Positions 26,520 to 34,994 of a DNA stretch of 61,304 nt are shown piece after piece. Both the position numbers and the translations under genes were made by a program. The notes below the pieces were generated by a model. It was given only the letters and a program-made list of their open reading frames with translations, did no database searches and was not told where the DNA came from. Numbering within the stretch: the stretch's first letter is position 1; the number at the start of each line of letters is the position of its first letter. Source of the stretch: CAZAYP01 sp964489425 [NCBI: uncultured Verrucomicrobiota bacterium] (GTDB lineage Bacteria > Verrucomicrobiota > Kiritimatiellia > RZYC01); the NCBI GenBank assembly GCA_964489425.1, contig CAZAYP010000030.1, positions 1 through 61,304 on the forward strand, read 5' to 3'.

Positions 26520-27601
26520 GGCAGGTTCACGTAGTTGCCCTGGCGCAGGATCTCCTCCTGCGTGCCGTCGGGGTATTCCAGGGCCACGCGGGCCATGCCG
26601 ATCGGGCTGCCGCGCGCGTAGACCACGTCGTGGTGCACCACGGTGGCCGGACCCAGGAATTGTTCGGGCCCGGTCACGCCGCCCCAGTTTTCGCTGCGGC
26701 CATACGCCCAGTGAAACCCGGCCTTCTCGTCCTCGAGCACGTTGCCGGTGACGATGGCGCGGTCGTTGCAGCCCAGGCCAAGCTCGGCGATGTTGCGCCG
26801 CGCCGGATCCGCGGCGAAGAACCCGCGGTAGTGCGCGGCCAGCGGGCCGTCGCCCTGCACGGCCTGGATCGTGTTGGCGGCCACGGTGAACACGGCCAGG
26901 TCATCGCCCGTGCGCACCGGGATCTCGCCGGCCGTGCGGCTGGGCTGGCCCGGGCGCTCGCCTTCGTAGGGGGCAATGTAGGCTTCGCCGCTGGGCAGGT
27001 TGATGAGGTTGATGGGCGTGTGGCCGCGGCAGTCGCCATCGTCGGCGCGGCCGGCGCGCCAGCGGAGATCGATGCGTAACGTATGGCCGGTGTCGAACCA
27101 GGCCACGGCGGCGTCGGCGCGAGTCAGCTTGTCCGCCAGGTGGCGGGCGTGGCGGCCGACCACGCTGTAGTCCGCGGCCAGGGCCGTTTGCTCCATGCGG
27201 CGCAGCACGCCGGGCAGGCTGGCGGCGCGCAACTGTCCCGCGGATTCCTTGATCCACGAAACCAACTGCGCGGTGGCGGAGAATTCGGTCAGGGCCACGG
27301 CGATGCGGGCGGCGCGCACCACCTCCGCCATGGCCACCGGCTGGCCGGCCATGCGGCCCATGCGGGGCAGGGGGGCGCCGCCTGCGCCCGTGGCCGCGTA
27401 CTCGATGATCGGGAGCATGCGGCAGCCCAGGCCGGCGAACCCGGCGTGCCATTCCGCGGCCATGCGGCGCCGGTCTTCCCAGGCGGGGTGATCCGGCATG
27501 CCGGGCGCCGGCACGTCCACCAGGCAGGCCACGGGTTCGCCGGGTTGCGGGGCAAACACATCGCGCAGCAGGCGGTGCAGGTCAAACGCGGGTGGGCTCA
27601 T
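26516..27601 (-). CDS. M29-family aminopeptidase-like metalloprotein
   Basis: 361 residues. The C-terminal half has the M29 metal-binding order: Glu in NIAELGLGCN, Glu in GNVLEDEKAG, His and Tyr in FHWAYG, and HxD-type ligands in VVHHDVV. M29 enzymes (AmpS, aminopeptidase T) remove N-terminal residues. The N-terminal half (sugar- or substrate-binding lobe) is less conserved. It overlaps thiDE (ATGA) and the glycosyltransferase gene (4 bp). Confidence 0.82.
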   Translation of the reverse strand: MSPPAFDLHRLLRDVFAPQPGEPVACLVDVPAPGMPDHPAWEDRRRMAAEWHAGFAGLGCRMLPIIEYAATGAGGAPLPRMGRMAGQPVAMAEVVRAARIAVALTEFSATAQLVSWIKESAGQLRAASLPGVLRRMEQTALAADYSVVGRHARHLADKLTRADAAVAWFDTGHTLRIDLRWRAGRADDGDCRGHTPINLINLPSGEAYIAPYEGERPGQPSRTAGEIPVRTGDDLAVFTVAANTIQAVQGDGPLAAHYRGFFAADPARRNIAELGLGCNDRAIVTGNVLEDEKAGFHWAYGRSENWGGVTGPEQFLGPATVVHHDVVYARGSPIGMARVALEYPDGTQEEILRQGNYVNLP

Positions 27602-28764
27602 GGCTGAAGGGTCTCCTTGAGCTGCGCCCGGGCCTGCTGCAGCGTGGCCTCGTATTGCTGCATGATGACCGGCCAGTCAAAGCAGCGGCGGGCGCGTTCG
27701 CGCGCGGCCTGGCCCATGCGGCGGCGCCCGTCGGGGTCGTCGAGCAGGCGCGCGAGGGCTGTGGCCATGGCCGGGTAATCGCCCGGCGGCACCAGCAGCC
27801 CGGTTTCGCCTTCTGCCACGGCGTCGGGGATGCCGCCCGCCCGGGTGGCCACGATGGGCGTCCTGGCCAGCGCGGCCTCGGAAAACACGATCCCGAACCC
27901 CTCGACATCGCCGGGAATGTCCAGGCACGGCAGGAGGAAGATCTCGGCGCGAAAATACAGGGGGATCAAGGCGGCGTCCGGCAAGGCGCCGAGCAGCTTG
28001 ACATGGTCCGATAGGTTGCGCTCCCTGATCCGGGCGTCGATCTGGGCCCGCATGCCTTCGCCCTTGTGCAGCAGCGAGTCGCGCGCGTCTTCGCCGACCA
28101 CCAGCAGCAGCAGGTCCGGGTAGCGCCGGACCAGTTCCGGCATGACCTGGTCCACGAATTCCAGGATGCCCTTGCGGCGGACCAGGCGGCCGACGCTCAG
28201 CAGGATTCGCCGCTCGCCGTAGCGGGCGCGCAGGGCGTCCATTTCCGCCGGCAAGGGCGGCTCAAAGCGCTCCACGGCCACGCCGGGGTGGACCACGTCG
28301 ATCCGCGCGGCGGCCACGCCCTTGGACACCAGCAGGTCCCGGGTGTAGTGGCTGTTGGCGCAGACGCGCGTGGCCGCGGCCAACAGGCGGCGCGCCACGG
28401 CCTGGTAAAGCCGGCCGCCGTGGGCGATATCGCCGCCGTGGACCAGCACCACGAACGGAACGTGGAACCGCCGGCTGAGCCACCACGCGGCGGGTGCGGT
28501 CACCAGGCTGCCGCAGAGGATGGCGTCCGGCGCTGCGGCGCGCGCTAGCTTTCGCCCCTGGAGAAAAGAGTAGGCCACGAACCCGCCCAGGCGGGGCCAC
28601 GGGGAGCGGAAGACGTCGGGTTCCGGCGGCGCGCCCTCCGCCCGCGCCGTGACCATGCTGACCGCGTGGCCGCGCCGGCGCAACCCGCGGAAGATGTTGT
28701 CGATCATGAACTCCATGCCGCCCATGGCGGGGGGAAAGTTCCATGACAACATCAGGATGCGCAT
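27598..28764 (-). CDS. Glycosyltransferase family 4
   Basis: 388 residues of GT-B fold. N-lobe start MRILMLSWNFPPAMGGMEF with the Gly-rich acceptor loop; C-lobe SVGRLVRRKGILEFV and the E-x7-E nucleotide-sugar motif in EGFGIVFSEAALARTPIVAT. It transfers a sugar from an NDP donor to an unknown acceptor. ATG 28764 matches the usual family start. ATG 28815, which would form ATGA with the pqqD-like stop and add a Pro-rich leader, is an alternative favoured by the coupling common in this operon. Confidence 0.85.
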   Translation of the reverse strand: MRILMLSWNFPPAMGGMEFMIDNIFRGLRRRGHAVSMVTARAEGAPPEPDVFRSPWPRLGGFVAYSFLQGRKLARAAAPDAILCGSLVTAPAAWWLSRRFHVPFVVLVHGGDIAHGGRLYQAVARRLLAAATRVCANSHYTRDLLVSKGVAAARIDVVHPGVAVERFEPPLPAEMDALRARYGERRILLSVGRLVRRKGILEFVDQVMPELVRRYPDLLLLVVGEDARDSLLHKGEGMRAQIDARIRERNLSDHVKLLGALPDAALIPLYFRAEIFLLPCLDIPGDVEGFGIVFSEAALARTPIVATRAGGIPDAVAEGETGLLVPPGDYPAMATALARLLDDPDGRRRMGQAARERARRCFDWPVIMQQYEATLQQARAQLKETLQP

Positions 28765-28811
28765 GGGCACCGGGCGCTGGGGCGGGGGGTCAGGGTTGCC
28801 GGCAAGGGGCT

Positions 28812-29117
28812 TCATCCCGGGGCGGCGCATTCCTCGACCAGGCCCTGCTTCGCCAGCGCGGCCAAAAACTCCTGGACGTCCTGGCTGGCCGTGGCTTCAT
28901 CCACGGCAAACTTGCTCAGCACCGCGGCCTGCAGGTCGGCGGTGCGGTGCCGGCCATCCAGCAGGTCCCAGAGCAATTCGCCGACGGCGTTGAGCGTGAA
29001 CACGTGCTGCAAGTCCGCCATCTTGCCGCTCACGGGCACCAGCAGCACTTCGCCGGCGACCTTGCGCGTGACAATGTCGTTGCGTTTTCGATAGCAGGGG
29101 GAGGCAGGTGCGGGCAT
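28812..29117 (-). CDS. PqqD-family peptide chaperone-like protein
   Basis: 101 residues. Pattern of PqqD (RRE domain): IVTRKVAGEVLLVPVSG, then TLNAVGELLWDLLDGRHRTADLQAAV and a helix with VDEATASQDVQEFLAALAKQGLVEE. PqqD domains bind precursor peptides of RiPPs for a radical-SAM partner. No radical SAM enzyme or precursor is near, so this is an orphan between lysA and a glycosyltransferase. ATG 29117 is chosen because AAGGA lies 7 bases upstream; ATG 29123 has it too close. Confidence 0.75.
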   Translation of the reverse strand: MPAPASPCYRKRNDIVTRKVAGEVLLVPVSGKMADLQHVFTLNAVGELLWDLLDGRHRTADLQAAVLSKFAVDEATASQDVQEFLAALAKQGLVEECAAPG

Positions 29118-29140
29118 GGGCATATCCTTGGGTTGCGGGT

Positions 29141-30397
29141 TCAGGACCAGTCCGGGATGCGTTCCCCGCGGACCAGGTCTTCCCAGGACTCGCGGGCGCG
29201 GATCAACTCGATGCGGGTGCCGCTCACCATGACTTCGGCGGCGCGGCCGCGGCTGTTGTACGTGGACGCCATGGCAAACCCGTAGGCGCCGGCGCTCATC
29301 ACCGCCAGCAGATCGCCCGGCTGCACCTCGGGCAGCTCGCGCTCGGTGGCCTGGAAATCGCCGGACTCGCAGATCGGCCCGACCACGTCGCCCAGGATCC
29401 TGCGCTCGGTGTGGCGGACCGCGACGATCTCGTGCCAGGCCTGGTACAAGGCCGGCCGGATCAGGTCGTTCATGCCGATATCGGTGATGACGAACTTCTT
29501 GAACGGGTTGTCCTTGATGTACTGCACGCGGCCCACCAGGATGGCGCCGTTGCCGGTCAGGAATCGCCCCGGCTCCAGCCCCACCTCGAGCCCGAGCGGC
29601 TTCAGGGCCGGCACCAGGGTGCGCGCGAAGTCTTCCAGGTCGAACGGCGCCTGGTCCGGCTTGTAGGGAATGCCCAGCCCGCCGCCGAGGTCCAGCCAGC
29701 GGAACGCGGGGTACTGCGCCTTCAGCTGGGCGCACACCGGGGCGGCCTTGGCCAGGGCCTGGGCGTAGGGGTCCACGCTCATGATGGGCGACCCCAGGTG
29801 CATGTGCAGGCCGACAATGTCGAGGTTCGGCAGGCTGGCCGCCTGGTCATAGGCGCGCAGGGCCCGTTCCAGGTCCACCCCGAACTTGCTCTCTTTTTTG
29901 CCGGTGCTCGTGTAGTGGTGCGTGCGCGGGTCCACGTCCGGGTTGACGCGCAGGGCGATGCGCCCGCGGCGGTGCAGGCGCTGGGCGATCTGCGAGATCC
30001 GCTCCAGCTCCGGCTCGGATTCCACGGTGAAGAAGCAGATGTCCTCGCGCAGAGCGTACTCGATTTCCTCGGTGGTCTTGCCCACGCCGGCAAACACGAT
30101 CTTGGCCGCCGGGATCCCGGCGCGCAGGGCGCGGAACAGCTCGCCGCCGGAGACCACGTCCGCGCCCGTGCCTTCGCGCGCGAAGAGGTTGATCACGGCC
30201 GCGCTGGTGTTGGCCTTGACGGCGTAAAAAAAGTGCGGCTGCAGTTCGCCCAGGGCCGACCGCAGGGCCGCCAGCTGGTCGCGCAGGTGTTGGCGGCTGT
30301 ACACGTACAGCGGGGTGCCGAACTGCTCGGCCAGCGCCGCCACGGGCACATCCTCCACGTAGAGTTCGCCGTCCCGGTAATCAAATACTTCGCTCAT
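29141..30397 (-). CDS. lysA: Diaminopimelate decarboxylase
   Basis: 418 residues. Alanine-racemase-fold barrel with PLP Lys in FFYAVKANTSAAV, GADVVSGGEL, HMHLGSPI and GLEPGRFLTGN, plus the C-terminal active-site CESGDF motif that supplies the catalytic Cys from the partner subunit. It converts meso-DAP to L-lysine and CO2 as the last lysine step. It is first in a minus-strand run with the pqqD-like, GT4, M29 and thiDE genes. Confidence 0.95.
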   Translation of the reverse strand: MSEVFDYRDGELYVEDVPVAALAEQFGTPLYVYSRQHLRDQLAALRSALGELQPHFFYAVKANTSAAVINLFAREGTGADVVSGGELFRALRAGIPAAKIVFAGVGKTTEEIEYALREDICFFTVESEPELERISQIAQRLHRRGRIALRVNPDVDPRTHHYTSTGKKESKFGVDLERALRAYDQAASLPNLDIVGLHMHLGSPIMSVDPYAQALAKAAPVCAQLKAQYPAFRWLDLGGGLGIPYKPDQAPFDLEDFARTLVPALKPLGLEVGLEPGRFLTGNGAILVGRVQYIKDNPFKKFVITDIGMNDLIRPALYQAWHEIVAVRHTERRILGDVVGPICESGDFQATERELPEVQPGDLLAVMSAGAYGFAMASTYNSRGRAAEVMVSGTRIELIRARESWEDLVRGERIPDWS

Positions 30398-30505
30398 GAA
30401 ATGCCTTTCCCATGTTCTGAATGCGTTGTTCCCTTACCGGAAAACGGTGGCCGACGCAATGCCGAAGATGGGCGTTGCACAGCGCGCGCGAGGATTTCTT
30501 CAGGA

Positions 30506-31261
30506 TCATGCCGGCCAACGATCTCCCAGGCAGCCGGCGTTCGCGCTGCCCATCACCTTCGGCACGGTGTCCAGGGGTTTTTGGGCTTCTTTCCTGAGCC
30601 GCGCCAGGTCGGTCACCGCGGACTCGGTCAACCAACCATGGTGCCGTCCAAGCGCGGCGAGATCGGCCGAACGGATCCACGTGATGGGCACGTCATCCTT
30701 GGCCCATGCCCGCGCGCGCAAGATATCGGCCAGCATGGCCATGGGCGTCATCGGGACGTTGACCGCCCCTTCGACCTGCAACATTTCGGCCATGTGGACG
30801 TTCAGGCAGCAGCCCATCACCTCCGGCCATACATGGCGTGCCACGGCCAGCGCCTTGCGCACCTGGCCGATTCCTCCGATGCCGCTGGCGCTGGAGACCC
30901 GGAGCTTGATCTCGACGAACAGCACCGGCGCGTCGGGAGCGCCGCTCACAAAATCCAGCTCGCGAAAGTGTAACGCCGCGGGCCCATGTTTGCCTGTTTC
31001 CATGTAAGCCAGAATCCGCTCCGGGCATTCCGGCAGGCTGGCACGGAGGAGCGACCTGGCGCCATGTTCCCATTGGTCGAGCGCGCGCTGGTAGGCGACT
31101 GCGTACGGGCAGGGGGTTCGCGGCGGTTTGAAGGCAAAATGGTTTTTGCGCGACCAGCGCTTATAGTTGTCGTCCGTCGGCAGCACGAGCCGGATGTTGG
31201 AGATGGTCACCGGGACCCGCCGTTCTCCGGACCGCTCCGGCGGCTCCTGCCATCCGCCCAT
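30506..31261 (-). CDS. PD-(D/E)xK-like hypothetical protein
   Basis: 251 residues. Residues 99-121 read FRELDFVSGA...LFVEIKLR, giving D103-(13)-E117-x-K119, the core of PD-(D/E)xK nucleases, with E101 as a possible extra ligand. The rest (a basic N-terminus with NYKRWSRKNHFAF, a helix with GGIGQVRKALAVARHVWPEV, then VNVHMAEML) fits a nuclease-like alpha/beta fold. No methylase, helicase or repair partner is adjacent. Function is inferred from the motif only. GTG at 31210 is an alternative start. Confidence 0.55.
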   Translation of the reverse strand: MGGWQEPPERSGERRVPVTISNIRLVLPTDDNYKRWSRKNHFAFKPPRTPCPYAVAYQRALDQWEHGARSLLRASLPECPERILAYMETGKHGPAALHFRELDFVSGAPDAPVLFVEIKLRVSSASGIGGIGQVRKALAVARHVWPEVMGCCLNVHMAEMLQVEGAVNVPMTPMAMLADILRARAWAKDDVPITWIRSADLAALGRHHGWLTESAVTDLARLRKEAQKPLDTVPKVMGSANAGCLGDRWPA

Positions 31262-31443
31262 CGCCGGTGGCGCTCTTCAGCCCTGTTCATCAGGCCACCT
31301 TGGCACAAAAAGGCCCTGCCTGTCATGCCTCAAACAGTCCAAGGCGTCACTACAGCCATCACCCCGGCCGGCGGGTTTCCGCATAAGTGTGTGCCGCGGG
31401 CTGCCCCGCGTGGCATGCGGGTTGCTTGCCGTAGGGAAAACGG

Positions 31444-33117
31444 ATGATTATGGGTAAACGCCACCAGTGGAACGAGGCGCCGGAGGCGCCCGACCTGCCG
31501 ATCGATGACCCGGCAACCTGGCATCACACCCGCGCGCTTGTGATCGTGGGCGCGGGCGCGCCCGTGGCGGACATCATCCGGCTGATCCACGAACACCCCG
31601 CCTACAAGCTGGTTGGGATTCTTGACCCGGCGCCGGGGTTGCGTGGGAGCTTTATCCATGAAATACCCGTGCTGGGCTGGCTGGGGGACCTTCCGCGGCA
31701 CGTGGATAGCGCCATCATCGGCGCGTCCCTGAAGCCCCGGGGGTTTGACCGCGAGGCGGTGTACCGGATGCTGTTGCGCCGGAACATCGCGCTCCCCATC
31801 CTCGCCGCCGTGTCCAGCGACCTGGCCGAGGGGGTGGCCCTGCAGCGCGGGACGGTCCTGCTCTCGCAGTGCCGCGTGGAAGCCGGGGCGGTGATCGGCG
31901 AAAATTGCCTCGTGGGCGCCCGGGCCATCGTGGGCCGCTACGCCCGGGTGGCAGATCATGCCGCGGTGCCGGCGGGCCGGACCGTGGATCGCCAGGATGC
32001 GGTGGAGCATCCGGCGGCCAAGCCGCGCACGCTGGGGGCCGTGCTGGCGGCGGAGACCGAGACGCTGCAGGATATCCTGGCGCGGATCAACTGGGCCAGC
32101 ATGGAGATCATCCTGGTCGTGGACGCGGCCGGCCGCCTGCTGGGCACGGTCACGGATGGCGACATCCGGCGCGGCCTGCTGGCCGGCATTGAGCTGCGTC
32201 AGCCGGCCACCCTGGTCATGAACCGCCAGCCGGTTACCGTGCCGCGCGGCACACCGCGCGCCGAGATGCTGCGGATCATGCGCGCCCATTCCATCCGCCA
32301 CCTCCCGGTGCTGGACGAGCAGCAACGGCCGGTGCTCCTCGAGCGGATGGAAACCCTGGTGGACGATCTCGGCGGCCAGGACGCGGTGATCATGGCCGGT
32401 GGGTTGGGCACCCGCTTGCGGCCGCTGACCAACGACGTGCCCAAGCCCCTGCTCCCGGTCGGCGACCGGCCGATTCTCGACTACATCCTGCGCGGCCTGC
32501 ATCACAGCGGCCTCGAAGACATCGTCCTCTCCGTCAACTACAAGGCGGAGAAAATCCGCGATCATGTGGGCGACGGCCACCAGTACGGCTTGAGCGTCAA
32601 CTACGTGTCCGAACAGCAGCGCCTGGGCACCGCCGGCGCGCTGTCGCTGCTCAATCCCCGGCCGTGCAAACCGTTCCTGGTCATGAATGGTGACCTGCTG
32701 ACAGACCTTAACTTTTCCAAGCTTTTACACTTCCAGCGGGATGGCAAGTACATGCTGGTCATGGGCGTGCGCCAGCATCAGTACCAAGTGCCATACGGCG
32801 TGGTGGAGTTGAGCCAGGAGCGCGTGGTGTCGCTGCGCGAGAAGCCCTGGCACCGCTACTTCATCAACGCCGGGATCTACGTGCTGCGGCCGGATTGCCT
32901 TGATTATCTGACCGCGGGGCAGTACGTTGACATGCCGGACCTCATCAATGCCCTGCTGGCTGACAACCAGCCCGTGGCGGCATTCCCGATCGTGGAATAC
33001 TGGCGTGATATCGGGCGGCCGGAAGACCTGGCCGCGGCGGCGGCGGACCAACGCCGCGGCTCCTCGGGCGCGCCGGCCATGGCCGTGGCCGAGGTGCCCA
33101 TGGAGGCGTTGGCATGA
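31444..33117 (+). CDS. PglD/NeuD-like domain fused to CBS pair and sugar-1-phosphate guanylyltransferase (PtmE-like)
   Basis: 557 residues in three parts. 30-200: a Rossmann-like NeuD/PglD N-domain (VIVGAGAPVADIIRLI) and a short left-handed beta-helix (GAVIGENCLVGARAIVGRYARV) as in sugar O-/N-acetyltransferases. 210-305: two CBS motifs (VTDGDIRRGLL; HSIRHLPVLDE). 312-540: a nucleotidyltransferase with GGLGTRLRPLTNDVPKPLLP. The CBS-transferase part resembles PtmE, which makes GDP-GlcN for legionaminic acid. It overlaps the LegB-like gene by 4 bp, which supports that role. The acetyltransferase-like front end is unusual and its catalytic His is not obvious. Confidence 0.8.
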   Translation: MIMGKRHQWNEAPEAPDLPIDDPATWHHTRALVIVGAGAPVADIIRLIHEHPAYKLVGILDPAPGLRGSFIHEIPVLGWLGDLPRHVDSAIIGASLKPRGFDREAVYRMLLRRNIALPILAAVSSDLAEGVALQRGTVLLSQCRVEAGAVIGENCLVGARAIVGRYARVADHAAVPAGRTVDRQDAVEHPAAKPRTLGAVLAAETETLQDILARINWASMEIILVVDAAGRLLGTVTDGDIRRGLLAGIELRQPATLVMNRQPVTVPRGTPRAEMLRIMRAHSIRHLPVLDEQQRPVLLERMETLVDDLGGQDAVIMAGGLGTRLRPLTNDVPKPLLPVGDRPILDYILRGLHHSGLEDIVLSVNYKAEKIRDHVGDGHQYGLSVNYVSEQQRLGTAGALSLLNPRPCKPFLVMNGDLLTDLNFSKLLHFQRDGKYMLVMGVRQHQYQVPYGVVELSQERVVSLREKPWHRYFINAGIYVLRPDCLDYLTAGQYVDMPDLINALLADNQPVAAFPIVEYWRDIGRPEDLAAAAADQRRGSSGAPAMAVAEVPMEALA

Positions 33118-34100
33118 GCGAGCAACTGGCGGTGGTGACCGGGGCCTGCGGCTTTATCGGCAGCCACTTGGCCGAAGATCTGGCGCGGCGCGGCACGCGG
33201 GTGCGCGCGCTGGTGATGTATGATCCCCGCGGCGGCCAGGGTTGGCTGGATGCCGCTGACCCGGCCTTGCGTTCTGCCATGGAGATCGTGGCCGGCGACG
33301 TGCGCGATGCCGAGCAGATGCGCCGCCTCGTGGCGCCCGGCAGCGTGGTGTACCACCTGGCCGCGCTGATCGGCATCCCGTACTCCTACCACGCCCCGCG
33401 ATCCTACGTGCAGACCAATATCGAGGGCACGCTCAATATCCTGGAGGCGGCCCGCGCGGCCGGCGCCGGGCGCGTGCTGGTCACCTCCACCAGCGAGGTT
33501 TACGGCACCGCGCTGCGCGTGCCGATCGACGAGGATCATCCGCTCCAGGCCCAGAGCCCGTATTCCGCTTCCAAGATCGCGGCCGAAAAGCTGGCCGAAA
33601 GCTACGTCAAGGCGTTCGAGCTGCCGGTGACCGTGGTGCGGCCGTTCAACACGTTTGGTCCGCGCCAGTCGGCCCGCGCGGTGATCCCCACGATCCTGAT
33701 GCAGCTGCTGGCGCGCTGCCCGGAACTGGAACTTGGCGACGTCACGCCGACCCGCGACTTCAATTTCGTGGCCGACACGGTGGAAGGCCTGATCCGCCTG
33801 GCGGAATGTCCGGCGGCCGCCGGCCAGGTCGTGAACATCGGGACCGGCGTCGACGTGTCCGTGGGCCAGGTGGCCGAGTTGGCGCAGCAGGCCGTGGGAT
33901 ACCGCGCGCCGATCAAGGCCGCGGCGGGCCGGGTGCGGCCAGCCGCCAGCGAGGTGCGCCGCCTGGTGGCGGACAACACCCGCCTGAAGCAGCTTACGGG
34001 CTGGGCGCCGCCAGTGCGCCTCGAAGAGGGCTTGCGCCTCACTGCGGCCTGGCTCCAGAAGGAATTACCCCGCTATGATACAAAACGATACTATGTTTGA
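33114..34100 (+). CDS. legB: LegB-like GDP-N-acetylglucosamine 4,6-dehydratase (extended SDR)
   Basis: 328 residues. NAD-binding TGACGFIGSHL, AALIGIPYSYHAP, TSTSEVYGTA, catalytic YSASK, then NTFGPRQSARAVIPTI and PTRDFNFVADT. The IPYSYHAP and GPRQSARAVIPTI blocks are typical of LegB, which makes the 4-keto-6-deoxy GDP sugar for legionaminic acid. GDP-mannose dehydratases are related, but the guanylyltransferase upstream favours LegB. No LegC, LegG, LegI or LegH homologues are seen nearby, so the pathway is incomplete in this window. Confidence 0.82.
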   Translation: MSEQLAVVTGACGFIGSHLAEDLARRGTRVRALVMYDPRGGQGWLDAADPALRSAMEIVAGDVRDAEQMRRLVAPGSVVYHLAALIGIPYSYHAPRSYVQTNIEGTLNILEAARAAGAGRVLVTSTSEVYGTALRVPIDEDHPLQAQSPYSASKIAAEKLAESYVKAFELPVTVVRPFNTFGPRQSARAVIPTILMQLLARCPELELGDVTPTRDFNFVADTVEGLIRLAECPAAAGQVVNIGTGVDVSVGQVAELAQQAVGYRAPIKAAAGRVRPAASEVRRLVADNTRLKQLTGWAPPVRLEEGLRLTAAWLQKELPRYDTKRYYV

Positions 34101-34842
34101 TCCGCCGCCCCCCGCTGCCCGGCCCCCACTGCGCGCGGTGGTGTTCGACCTGGACGACACGCTCTATCCTGAAGAGCATTACGTGCTGAGCGGGTTCCGC
34201 ATGGTGGCCCAGTACGTAAAAAATCTGTACGACCTTGACCTGTATGACGATATGCATTCCATCTACCAGGCCGGCGAGCGGTCCAACGTGTTCGGCGCAT
34301 CCCTGGCGCGCCATTTCAAGGACGTGGAGGACGCCGTGCTGCGCAAGATGGCCCACGTCTATTGGTCCCATACCCCGCGGATTGCCCTGTTCGATGATGC
34401 CCGGATTTGCCTGGCCTTGCTGATTTCGCGCAATATCCGTGTGGGCGTCATCACCACCGGCCCGGTGTTTGTGCAGCGCCGCAAGATCAAGGCGCTGAAC
34501 CTCGACAACCTGCTGGATGCCGTGGTGTATACCGACGATCTCCTCGGGGAGAAGGAGCCCGGCCGCCCCGGTGTGGATGCGTTTCATATCATGAGCCTGC
34601 AAATGGATGTGGAACTGGCGGAGATGGCGTTTATCGGCGACAACCCGCTCACGGATTTTCGCGTCCCCCGCCAGTTGGGCCTGCCCACCATCCGGATTCG
34701 ACGCGCCTCCGGCGACCACGCTCCGGCCGAAGCGCTTTTGCCTGAAGACCAACCCGAGCATGTGGTGGGTACGCTGGACCAGGTGCCCGCCCTGTTCACG
34801 GCTGCCGGTTGCCAGGCCCACAACGGAACGCTGCCTGGCTGA
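34075..34842 (+). CDS. HAD-family hydrolase (subfamily IA)
   Basis: 255 residues. Motif I VVFDLDDTLYPE (two Asp), motif II Thr in GVITTGPV, motif III Lys in GEKEPGRPG and motif IV GDNPLTDF. It should dephosphorylate a small phosphoester, possibly a phosphosugar of the same pathway. It overlaps the LegB-like gene by 26 bp if ATG 34075 is used, 8 bp from ATG 34093. A 152-bp gap without clear signals separates it from hppA. Confidence 0.85.
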   Translation: MIQNDTMFDPPPPAARPPLRAVVFDLDDTLYPEEHYVLSGFRMVAQYVKNLYDLDLYDDMHSIYQAGERSNVFGASLARHFKDVEDAVLRKMAHVYWSHTPRIALFDDARICLALLISRNIRVGVITTGPVFVQRRKIKALNLDNLLDAVVYTDDLLGEKEPGRPGVDAFHIMSLQMDVELAEMAFIGDNPLTDFRVPRQLGLPTIRIRRASGDHAPAEALLPEDQPEHVVGTLDQVPALFTAAGCQAHNGTLPG

Positions 34843-34994
34843 GCTCGTGGCGCTGGGCTCCTGCCCCGCGTTTCGTTTACATCCAACATCCAACCCGCGC
34901 AACCCCTGCAATCGGCGTTGACATCAGGACATGAACCATCTTTAATACGCGCGTTCCTGGGAACGAGGACAACTCAACAGAGGAGCAAACTACT

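Noticed and set aside
25000-30500. TPP or lysine riboswitch for thiDE/lysA
   Set aside because: No CTGAGA or other conserved riboswitch cores were found before either gene, and the gap before lysA is about 100 bp.
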